Shown here one piece after another: positions 12,826 to 18,824 of a stretch of DNA of 18,824 nt; position 1 is the stretch's first letter, and every line of letters begins with the position of its first letter. The translations under genes were made by a program, and so were the position numbers. The DNA comes from Ruminococcaceae bacterium UBA5905 (GTDB lineage Bacteria; Bacillota; Clostridia; Oscillospirales; Acutalibacteraceae): positions 1 through 18,824 of the forward strand of contig DJEF01000039.1 in assembly GCA_002431285.1 (NCBI GenBank), written 5' to 3'. Under the pieces are notes generated by a model. That model was not told the origin of the DNA. It did not search any database and saw only the letters and a program-made list of their open reading frames with translations.

Positions 12826-14754
12826 TCACCGCTTTTTGATCGCCACCAGCAAACCGGCCAGCAGGATCAGGGCGGAAACCGCCACCCATACGCCGACGCG
12901 GAGCATTTCGCTCCGGCTCATACCCGTGTCGCTGCCGGATGCCGTGTCCTCCTGCGTCTGCCCCTGCTGCGAAAAACCGTTCATACCGCCGGGACGGTTC
13001 TGCCCCTTTCCGTTCCCGTCGGGCTCGGTATTTGCACCGGCATCCGATTCGCCGTCCGGCATAGTCGGCGGCGCGGCGCCGCTCGCATCGCCATCCTGTC
13101 CGGCATCCGATTCACCGCTGGGCAGATCGGGCGGCTTTCTGCCGTTTCCGCTCTGGCCGTCGGACGATCCGTCGCCGTCGTTATCAAAGCTCGGCGGTGT
13201 ACGATCGCCTCCGCTACCGCCGGGCGGCTCCGGTCTGGAGCTGTCGCTGCCGTCGGGCTTTTCCGGCATGGCGGGCCGGTTGTCATCCGACGCGGCGGAG
13301 TCATCGCCGTCCGCCGTGCCCGGTGCCGCCCCGTCGGGCATCTCCGGACGATCGGTGCTGTCGCCGCCGTTGCCGAAGGGGGCGCTGCCCCCGGAAAAGC
13401 CGCTCATGCCGCCACCCATACCGCCGCCGGCCGTGGAATTATCCACGGTGATGGCCGTCTCGGTATTGCCGATCTTCAGCGTCACCGCATCGCCCACCGA
13501 AATTCCGGGCGTGCTCAGGATCACCGAGGTAAAGGCGCAGGGGATTTCCTTTTCCAGAACGGTCGTGCCGTCGGCATCCGTCAGGGTGACCGTGGTGCCT
13601 GCGCTGCCGGATACGGTCTGCATCACAAACCCTTGCGCAGAGGTGCTCTCGGGGCCCTCCGCCATCTGGCTGCCGCCGCAGGCGATCACCGTGCCGCCGG
13701 ATATGGTGAATGTTCCGCCGTTTTCGCTGCCGTAATCTACGGCGCTGTTGGGGCCGGTGCCGTTGAGACTGATAAACAGATTGCCGCCCGTGATGCGGAT
13801 GCTTCCGTTGGAATCCAGTCCGTCGGCGTCCCGGCCATCCCGATTGATGATGGTGATATCGCCGCCGGACAGAGTGATCAGCGAATTGGTGCCGTCTCCG
13901 TTGGCGTTGATGCCGTCATCGGTGGCCGCGATGGTCACTGTGCCGCCCGCAATGGTGATGTCGTTGGCCTCGATGCCCTCATAGCTTTCGGTGATTGTGA
14001 CGGTGCCCGATTCCAGATAGAACACCGCATCCCCGTCGTCATTACCGGCGTGCAAACCGTCGTCGCCCGCCTGCACCGTGATGGCCGCCTCGCGGATCTT
14101 GATGGCATCGTGAGCGTGAACGCCGTCCACCCCGGCGGTGATATCGACCGTGCCGCCGGTGAACACCAGCGTATCGTTACACACGATGCCATGCTGATGC
14201 TCCGACCGGACCGTCAGCTTTCCGGTGCCGTTGACGGTCAGATCGTCCCGGGAATAGATTGCTCCGTCGACCGTCGCGGTTTCGTCGTCCAGCGTGAAGG
14301 TCAACGTATTCTCGCTGCCTTCCCCGAGGGTCAAAAACACCTTATCCGCCTGCTCGATGTGCAGCGGCGCGGCACTGTCCGACGTGATATCCACCCCATC
14401 GAGCAGCAGCCAGATCTTATCGTCCCCGTCGACATCCACCCGCACGGAGCCGGAAAGCTCACCGGAAAGGACATACCTCCCGGCATAGACGATGTAGAGA
14501 GTATCCTGGCTGAAATATGCGCCGTTGCCGGAAATCTTCGCCCCATCGCCGGTGAGCAAAATCTGTGTTGCACCCTTGGTATCCCACGCGCCATCCAGAT
14601 CGTTGGCGGTGAACCGGTCGGAGGTGGCCTCATCCTCCTTATGGTGCACGACGGTGATACCGAGCCTTTCGCCACACATGAACAGAACGGTCACAAGGAG
14701 CATGAGCACCGTCACGGCAACGCACAGGATGTCGATCCGCTTCGTCTTTGACAT
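12826..14754 (-). CDS. Cthe_2159-type beta-helix carbohydrate-binding surface protein, doubly membrane-anchored
   Basis: A 642-residue exported protein of the Cthe_2159 'carbohydrate-binding domain' family, whose namesake binds acidic polysaccharides such as polygalacturonate. A signal-anchor helix (about residues 8-27) precedes a right-handed parallel beta-helix-like domain (about 50-435). The coil repeats are visible as DGVHAHDAIKI, DDGLHAGNDDG, YEGIEANDITIAGG and DDGINANGDG, with many Asp/Gly turns that may bind calcium. Residues 441-610 are low-complexity (Gly, Ser, Asp, Pro, Asn), then a second helix (617-640) ends in KKR. The ATG at 14754 follows AAGGAG. It is the last gene of an operon with DUF4956 and VTC proteins, 12 bases after DUF4956, a neighbourhood repeated in many Firmicutes but without defined function. 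Confidence 0.85.
   Translation of the reverse strand: MSKTKRIDILCVAVTVLMLLVTVLFMCGERLGITVVHHKEDEATSDRFTANDLDGAWDTKGATQILLTGDGAKISGNGAYFSQDTLYIVYAGRYVLSGELSGSVRVDVDGDDKIWLLLDGVDITSDSAAPLHIEQADKVFLTLGEGSENTLTFTLDDETATVDGAIYSRDDLTVNGTGKLTVRSEHQHGIVCNDTLVFTGGTVDITAGVDGVHAHDAIKIREAAITVQAGDDGLHAGNDDGDAVFYLESGTVTITESYEGIEANDITIAGGTVTIAATDDGINANGDGTNSLITLSGGDITIINRDGRDADGLDSNGSIRITGGNLFISLNGTGPNSAVDYGSENGGTFTISGGTVIACGGSQMAEGPESTSAQGFVMQTVSGSAGTTVTLTDADGTTVLEKEIPCAFTSVILSTPGISVGDAVTLKIGNTETAITVDNSTAGGGMGGGMSGFSGGSAPFGNGGDSTDRPEMPDGAAPGTADGDDSAASDDNRPAMPEKPDGSDSSRPEPPGGSGGDRTPPSFDNDGDGSSDGQSGNGRKPPDLPSGESDAGQDGDASGAAPPTMPDGESDAGANTEPDGNGKGQNRPGGMNGFSQQGQTQEDTASGSDTGMSRSEMLRVGVWVAVSALILLAGLLVAIKKR
12925..13434 (-). 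repeat. Low-complexity acidic Gly/Ser/Pro/Asp linker coding region
   Basis: Residues 441-610 of the beta-helix protein contain repeated short units such as MPDGES, DAGQDG, PEMPDG and GGMGGGMSGF. The acidic spacer would lift the beta-helix off the membrane-anchored C-terminal helix or lie within the cell wall. Unit boundaries are irregular, so it is low complexity and not a strict tandem repeat. Confidence 0.75.
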
Positions 14755-14766
14755 ACGCTCCGCTCC

Positions 14767-15438
14767 TTATCCCATATAGTCGCCGTTGTAGCTCACCAAT
14801 GTCGCGCCGGTCACACCCCGCATGGTGGACAACGCATTGATGAAATCGGTGTTGTCGTCTTTCAGACGCACCTCTGTGTTGACCTCGATAAGGCCGTTCT
14901 GCGCCGTCTTGGATTTCACCGCGCACCGCTCCACCTGCGCGTTAACATACTTCATGGCCTCTATCTCGCTCTCGTGATTCTCGCAGGTGAGCACCAGAAT
15001 GTAGGGATTCTTATGGGGCTTTTTATTGACGAAGAACAGCAGAATCAGCCCGATGATCACACTGCCGATGACCGCCAGCGGGATCATACCCGCCGCCAGA
15101 ATGATCCCAGCGGCAATGGACCAGAACAGAAACGCAATGTCCAGCGGCTCCTTGATGGCCGTACGGAACCGGACAATGGACAGCGCGCCCACCATGCCGA
15201 GGGACAGCACCACATTGGATGTGACTGCCAGAATCACCTGCGAGGTGATCATGGTCAGCGCAATGAGCGTCACACCGAAGGAGGACGAATACATCACACC
15301 CCGATAGGTCTTTTTATACACAAAGAAGATGAACAGCCCAATACCAAAGGCCAGCAGGATGGTCAGCACCATATCCAGCGGGCTGACGGCAGTCACGTTC
15401 TCCAGAAAGCTGGATTTGAAAATATCACTGAATGTCAT
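14767..15438 (-). CDS. DUF4956 family membrane protein
   Basis: A 223-residue membrane protein of the DUF4956 family, seen next to VTC-domain proteins in many bacteria. The ATG at 15438 follows AAGGAG at 10 bases, 18 bases after the VTC stop. Four to five hydrophobic segments occupy about residues 23-41, 51-70, 74-90, 99-117 and 118-137. They surround the highly conserved SLGMVGALSIVRFRTAIKEP, the family hallmark between helices. The last ~80 residues are soluble, a likely ferredoxin-like cytoplasmic domain (ILVLTCENHESEIEAMKYV). The pairing with VTC and a surface protein suggests a membrane step, such as export or regulation of the polymer made by VTC, but no activity has been shown for the family. 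Confidence 0.92.
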   Translation of the reverse strand: MTFSDIFKSSFLENVTAVSPLDMVLTILLAFGIGLFIFFVYKKTYRGVMYSSSFGVTLIALTMITSQVILAVTSNVVLSLGMVGALSIVRFRTAIKEPLDIAFLFWSIAAGIILAAGMIPLAVIGSVIIGLILLFFVNKKPHKNPYILVLTCENHESEIEAMKYVNAQVERCAVKSKTAQNGLIEVNTEVRLKDDNTDFINALSTMRGVTGATLVSYNGDYMG

Positions 15439-15456
15439 AGCAGCAAAACTCCTTTT

Positions 15457-16128
15457 TCAGCCGTATATACGGCATTGTTCGTATTTGGAAAAAGCGCTGA
15501 CCCGGCGTCCGGGCAGGGTGACGGCGTCCCGGATAATATCCGGCAGGTATGCGTCCCACTTTACCTCCAGAATCATGGGAGCATCCCCCGCCGGAAGCGT
15601 GGGAGCGGCAGGATTGAGGAAATCGGTGTTTCCCATCCCCGTGCGAATATCCCGGTCGATGGTCACCCGGACATTCCCCGGTGCAAAGACGAACGGATCC
15701 CGGGTATAGTCCACGATGGTTTTCGGCCGCAGCCCCCGGGAACGCATTTTGGCGTACAGTTCCACGCACAGAGGACGTCCGCTCTCCCGCATCCATCCAA
15801 TATCCCCGTCGATCACCCGCCGGGTCTCCTCCGCGGTGAGCCGACAGCTCTCCTTGGCGCACAGGCCGTTCATCTTGCTCTTCTTTTCCAGCACGATAAA
15901 CGACGGGTCCAGGTTATAGCAACGGATGCGGAATTTCTCGCGGCGGTTCACGCCGTCGATCTTTTCCCGCAGCGCCGTGTCCCCCGGCGTATCGAAATAC
16001 AGGCTCCGTATCCGATACGTGCCGTCTATGGCGTGGGCATCCCGCTGCATCACGGCCGAAAGACGGGATAGCAGGATCCGACGGTCCAGCGCGTTGATCT
16101 CATGTTTCCACTCATGACGGTACTGCAT
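15457..16128 (-). CDS. VTC-domain protein (polyphosphate-polymerase-like)
   Basis: A 223-residue cytoplasmic protein with the VTC domain of the yeast vacuolar polyphosphate polymerase, a triphosphate-tunnel fold. The frame is open to 16188, but the ATG at 16128 has a strong AAAGGAGGT site (complement of 16136-16144) 7 bases away and is chosen. Tunnel-lining residues expected of the family are visible: R5/H5-E6 (RHEWKHE), YRIRSLYFDT (about 38-47), REKIDGVNRREKFRIRCYN (about 54-72), VLEKKSKMNG (about 79-88) and ILEVKWDAYLP near the C-terminus. These form the basic tunnel with acidic metal ligands. It could make or hydrolyse polyphosphate or a related phosphate polymer. It begins the operon with DUF4956 and the beta-helix protein. 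Confidence 0.92.
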   Translation of the reverse strand: MQYRHEWKHEINALDRRILLSRLSAVMQRDAHAIDGTYRIRSLYFDTPGDTALREKIDGVNRREKFRIRCYNLDPSFIVLEKKSKMNGLCAKESCRLTAEETRRVIDGDIGWMRESGRPLCVELYAKMRSRGLRPKTIVDYTRDPFVFAPGNVRVTIDRDIRTGMGNTDFLNPAAPTLPAGDAPMILEVKWDAYLPDIIRDAVTLPGRRVSAFSKYEQCRIYG

Positions 16129-16161
16129 TCTGGCTACCTCCTTTCCGGATCGTTTGTCCGC

Positions 16162-16194
16162 AGTATAGCGGGCAAAACTAAAATGCACTTAAAA
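16162..16194 (-). promoter_or_regulatory. Promoter of the VTC operon with weak 11-bp direct repeat
   Basis: The minus strand has TATACT (complement of 16162-16167) 33 bases before the VTC ATG. No good -35 is seen at 17 bases; the region holds TTTTAAG and TTTTAGT, 11 bp apart (complement of 16188-16194 and 16177-16183). The spacing mirrors the repeat before htrA, but the motif differs and the terminator's T-run contributes. Confidence 0.35.
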
Positions 16195-16225
16195 AGGAGA
16201 AAGAAATTTTTACATTTCTTTCTCC
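16191..16225 (-). terminator. Intrinsic terminator after the glycan operon
   Basis: GGAGAAAGAAA pairs with TTTCTTTCTCC over 11 bp around an 8-base loop. On the minus strand a T-run of five follows (complement of 16191-16195). It stands 130 bases after the stop of the BNR protein and just upstream of the VTC promoter. Confidence 0.7.
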
Positions 16226-16256
16226 CCTCGGCAAACGCCCCTTTTGTTTTTACAAA

Positions 16257-16289
16257 GAAAAGAAGCTGCCGTCGTGGCAGCTTCTTTTC
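16257..16289. terminator. Strong hairpin terminator, 14-bp stem
   Basis: GAAAAGAAGCTGCC, loop GTCGT, GGCAGCTTCTTTTC: a perfect 14-bp stem whose own arms supply the A-run and T-run on both strands. It forms a tandem with the hairpin at 16191-16225 and should end the glycan operon on the minus strand. Confidence 0.85.
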
Positions 16290-16356
16290 CTCTGTTCGAT
16301 TTTCCCGTAGCAGCGGCGCGGGTTCCGGCATGGGCCTTGCTTTATCACTGCGATTA

Positions 16357-17454
16357 TCACCGCGAGCCGTCCACCGCGACCACAAATATGGAGTTATCGC
16401 TGCCGTACCGCTCGCAGCCGGCCGGCTGCATCCACTCGGCGGCGGTGATGAACGCGAAATTCTCATCCACCTGCGCCACCCCGAAATTGCCCAGCCGTGC
16501 GCCCCGTTCCGGCACAACGATCTGCTCGGTCTCCCGGATGAGGCACAGCCGCCCGGTATCCACCTGCGCCATAAACAGAGGGGCCCGGTGGCGGAACACG
16601 TGGTCGTTGGTGTCGGCTCGGCGGGTATACACCAGATACAGCCGTCCGCCGCAGATCAGCCAGTGCTGCTGGGTGTTATAGGTGGGGACCACTTCGCCGG
16701 TATCCCACGTCCACCGCCGGGGCTCTTCAAAATGCAGGCCGTCCCGGCTGACGGTGCAAAAGCCGTAGTCATCGTTGCGCAAAGTGAGGAAATACCGACC
16801 CTCAAAGCGGCACAGGGACGGCTCATACAGTCCTCTGCCGGAGGAACACTCCATCGGCTCGCCCAGTTCCCGCAAGGTCAGTGTCTGCCCGTCAAAATCG
16901 CAATGCATTACCACCGACAGCATATGCGACCAGTCGTTCACGCGGGTATACAGAGGGATCAGCACCTCACCGGGTGCGTTTTCCACAAACTGGGCCGAGC
17001 CCGCCGCCGCCCCGTAGCGGAACGCCGACGGCATAGCCACCGTTTGGATGGGGCGGTAACACTGCCTTTGAAAATCGTAGGTGGTATAGGTACACAGCCG
17101 TTTCTGACCGAACACCGGTTTGAGCCCGCCCGGCTCATAATACACCTGATGGCAGGCGCACAGATCCGCCCCCACCGACCGGACGAACAGATGCGCCGCA
17201 TCGCTGGGCACATAGATCAGCCCGTTCCCGGCATCCTGCGGCGCAAACGCCGGATCCTGCACCGGCCGGCTCCAGCTTTCTCCGCCATCCTCGCTGTGCA
17301 GGGTGAATATGCCGGAGAACGCGTCGTTGCCCTGCACATCGAGCAGCTGTGTGGTCATGAGCAGGCGCTCCCGATCCACCGCGCAGGCTCGCGCATGGAC
17401 AAAGCACCGACGGCCGTCGTAATGGCCCGGTATGCGGTTTGTCGTCAGTTTCAT
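16357..17454 (-). CDS. BNR/sialidase-fold protein, probably intracellular
   Basis: A 365-residue protein of the sialidase (six-bladed propeller) superfamily. The ATG at 17454-17452 overlaps the upstream TGA by one base, which is preferred over the longer frame. It has no signal peptide or membrane helix. An exact Asp-box S-x-D-x-G-x-x-W is present (residues 54-61, SEDGGESW) and a degenerate one at SRDGLHF (about 236-242). Residues fitting the sialidase arginine triad are R7 (NRIPG, FRIP-like), R226 (YFLTLRND) and R278 or R279 (YTRR), with E211 in YEPS. The partner gene is a sialate-lyase-type aldolase, so sialic-acid-related hydrolysis is plausible. Sialidases are normally exported, so a cytoplasmic one would act on imported sialosides; a non-sialidase propeller is an alternative. 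Confidence 0.72.
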   Translation of the reverse strand: MKLTTNRIPGHYDGRRCFVHARACAVDRERLLMTTQLLDVQGNDAFSGIFTLHSEDGGESWSRPVQDPAFAPQDAGNGLIYVPSDAAHLFVRSVGADLCACHQVYYEPGGLKPVFGQKRLCTYTTYDFQRQCYRPIQTVAMPSAFRYGAAAGSAQFVENAPGEVLIPLYTRVNDWSHMLSVVMHCDFDGQTLTLRELGEPMECSSGRGLYEPSLCRFEGRYFLTLRNDDYGFCTVSRDGLHFEEPRRWTWDTGEVVPTYNTQQHWLICGGRLYLVYTRRADTNDHVFRHRAPLFMAQVDTGRLCLIRETEQIVVPERGARLGNFGVAQVDENFAFITAAEWMQPAGCERYGSDNSIFVVAVDGSR

Positions 17455-18356
17455 CACACAACCACTCTCCCGCTGGGTTTCCACCCGACTGCATCCAGCT
17501 CCGTCTCCAGCGCGCGGCCCTCCTCCTGCGACAATCGCCGCAGCGGCCGGGACGCACACCCTACGTCCACGCCCATCAACCCGCACATATACTTGGTGGC
17601 GGGGATGGTGCCATAGCGCTGCATCACCGCCGTGACAGCGTTGATCCGCCGCTGGATGCTTCCCGCCCGCACCACATCGCCGCTCATAAAGGCATCGTAG
17701 ATTGCCTTATATTCCGGCAGCATGACATTATAGGTGGTGCCGATGCCCGCATCCGCCCCCGCAGCCAGCCCCTGAATCAGCATATCGTCGGGGCCATTGA
17801 TGATATTGATGCGCCCGCCGGTCAGCTCACGCAGCCGCATCATCCCACCATAATTATTGACCGTCCATTTGACGCCGGTGATCGCGTCCACCTGACGGAA
17901 GATATCCGCTACCGCCTCGGCGCTCAGCCCACCGGCCGCTGCCGTGTGATTATACATGATGAACGGCAGCGGCGACACCTCCGCCAGCTGGCGGTAATAG
18001 AGCAGCAGCTCCCGCAGCTCATAGTGGAAAAACAGCGGCGGTATGGCAGAGACCGCATCCACCCCCGCGCCGGCGGCGTGCTTTGTCAACCGCAGCGCCG
18101 ACTCAAAATTCATAGCGGCCGTGTGACAGATCACCGGCTTGCGCCCGGCCACCTGATCCACAACGATCTCGCACATTTCCATGCGCCGATTTTCCTCCAT
18201 CAGGATGCCTTCTCCCGTGCTGCCGAGGATATAAAAACCATCCGCGCCATCGGACAGCAGCCGCTCGATCAATCGACGGGCAGCCGACTCGTCGATACGG
18301 TCGCTGCCGCGGCGAAAGGGCGTAACCAGCGCCGGTAAAATGCCTGTGATCTTCAT
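17454..18356 (-). CDS. nanA: N-acetylneuraminate lyase-type aldolase (DapA/NanA superfamily)
   Basis: A 300-residue class I aldolase barrel; NanA splits N-acetylneuraminate into N-acetylmannosamine and pyruvate in the cytoplasm. The start is uncertain: in-frame ATG or GTG codons occur at 18383, 18380, 18368 and 18356. The last was chosen because MKITGILPALVTPF fits the family N-terminus. Visible motifs are GSTGEG (45-50), Y135 in MYN and the Schiff-base K163 in GVKWT, close to NanA Y137, K165 and T167. DAVSAIPP, NGPDD and GADAGIGTTYN match NanA better than DapA. Substrate specificity within the superfamily is not proven by this. It lies between a GH130 phosphorylase and a sialidase-fold gene and overlaps the latter, consistent with sialic acid use. 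Confidence 0.82.
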   Translation of the reverse strand: MKITGILPALVTPFRRGSDRIDESAARRLIERLLSDGADGFYILGSTGEGILMEENRRMEMCEIVVDQVAGRKPVICHTAAMNFESALRLTKHAAGAGVDAVSAIPPLFFHYELRELLLYYRQLAEVSPLPFIMYNHTAAAGGLSAEAVADIFRQVDAITGVKWTVNNYGGMMRLRELTGGRINIINGPDDMLIQGLAAGADAGIGTTYNVMLPEYKAIYDAFMSGDVVRAGSIQRRINAVTAVMQRYGTIPATKYMCGLMGVDVGCASRPLRRLSQEEGRALETELDAVGWKPSGRVVV

Positions 18357-18383
18357 CCATTCCGCCATCCCTTCGCCCATCAC

Positions 18384-18824
18384 TTATTTGACCGACCGGC
18401 CGTCCGTTTCGCCCAGCCGGTTGTGCGTAAGCATGAAGTCATACAGCTCCTCCACCGTGGTGAACGCCAGCGCCGTATAGGTATCCGCCGCGCCGTAATA
18501 GACGGCGATGCGCCCAGTATCGGCATCCGCCAGCGTAGCGCACGGAAAACACACATTGGGGACAAAGCCGTTGGTCTCATAGTTCTCCTGGGGAGTGAGG
18601 ATATAATCCTCGGTACGCAGCAACACCTTGGACGGGTCGTCGATATCCAGCAGCGCCGCGCCGAAGCTATACACATAACCGTTGCAATTGGTGATGACCC
18701 CGTGATACAGCATCAGCCAGCCCTTGTCCGTTTCGATGGGGGCCGGGCCGGCACCGATCTTGGTGCCCTGCCACCAGTTCAAACCGGATTTCATCACCAG
18801 CCGGTGCCTGCCCCAGTATTTCAG
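18384..18824 (-). CDS. GH130 family phosphorylase, C-terminal part (5' end outside window)
   Basis: The last 146 residues of a glycoside hydrolase family 130 protein; the reading frame is open to the right edge, beginning LKYWGRHRLVMKSGLNWW. Diagnostic segments are WGRHRLV, WWQGTKIGAGPAPIETDKGW, LMLYHGV, YSFGAALLDIDDPSKVLLRT and GFVPNVCFPCATL, followed by IAVYYGAADT and a C-terminal helix. GH130 enzymes are mostly inverting phosphorylases of beta-mannosides, such as 4-O-beta-mannosyl-glucose or mannosyl-N-acetylglucosamine from N-glycans, acting inside the cell on imported disaccharides. Which subfamily applies cannot be told because the N-terminal catalytic Asp region is missing. It is 27 bases before the lyase and likely co-transcribed with it. 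Confidence 0.92.
   Translation of the reverse strand: MKYWGRHRLVMKSGLNWWQGTKIGAGPAPIETDKGWLMLYHGVITNCNGYVYSFGAALLDIDDPSKVLLRTEDYILTPQENYETNGFVPNVCFPCATLADADTGRIAVYYGAADTYTALAFTTVEELYDFMLTHNRLGETDGRSVK

Noticed and set aside
12457-14751. 764-codon open frame on the plus strand, opposite the beta-helix gene
   Set aside because: It is antisense to the Cthe_2159-type gene; its length comes from the repetitive GC-rich coding sequence, its residues are low-complexity and it has no ribosome site.
16102-17616. 504-codon open frame on the plus strand
   Set aside because: It spans two terminators and lies opposite the BNR gene, which has clear homology-like motifs; no start signal.

Overview
The window looks like chromosomal DNA from a Gram-positive, GC-rich member of the Clostridia, most plausibly an Oscillospiraceae/Ruminococcaceae-type gut bacterium. 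This is an inference from three things: strong AGGAGG-type ribosome binding sites with consensus sigma-A promoters; Gram-positive surface biology (LCP-like protein, PPTG cell-wall sorting signal, lipoprotein, DUF421/DUF4363 pair); and clostridial-type gene pairs. No tRNA, rRNA, insertion sequence, phage gene or CRISPR array was found. Coding density is high, and the AT-rich stretches fall at promoters.

Layout, left to right. (1) 1-389, minus: 5' part of argG behind a perfect consensus promoter. (2) 637-2606, plus: two separately promoted exported proteins of unknown function, a single-pass protein and a signal-peptide protein with a PPTG sorting signal, the second ended by a fully palindromic terminator. 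(3) 2726-3810, plus: a translationally coupled DUF421 (YetF-like) and DUF4363 membrane-protein pair, followed by a 269-bp structured intergenic region. (4) 4080-7473, plus: mtaB (tRNA t6A methylthiotransferase), a divergent LCP-like membrane protein and a transglutaminase-fold lipoprotein, probably one operon. A bidirectional terminator at 7536-7569 separates it from the convergent minus-strand block.

(5) 7583-12628, minus: hemW, then an OmpR-type response regulator, its histidine kinase and an HtrA/DegP-type membrane serine protease. The htrA upstream region has an 11-bp-period direct repeat over the -35 position, which suggests that the adjacent two-component system controls this protease in an envelope-stress circuit. 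(6) 12702-16167, minus: a three-gene operon of VTC-domain (polyphosphate-polymerase-like) protein, DUF4956 membrane protein and a large Cthe_2159-type beta-helix surface protein, with its own terminator. (7) 16191-18824, minus: the end of a glycan-use operon with a GH130 phosphorylase (5' end outside the window), an N-acetylneuraminate-lyase-type aldolase and a BNR/sialidase-fold protein without a signal peptide, ending in two strong hairpins. Together these suggest cytoplasmic breakdown of host glycans (mannosyl and sialyl parts).

The parts closest to an undescribed system are the VTC/DUF4956/Cthe_2159 operon, the sialate-lyase/BNR/GH130 operon and the LCP-like/transglutaminase pair. All functions are from reading the sequence and from family knowledge; no database search was run.
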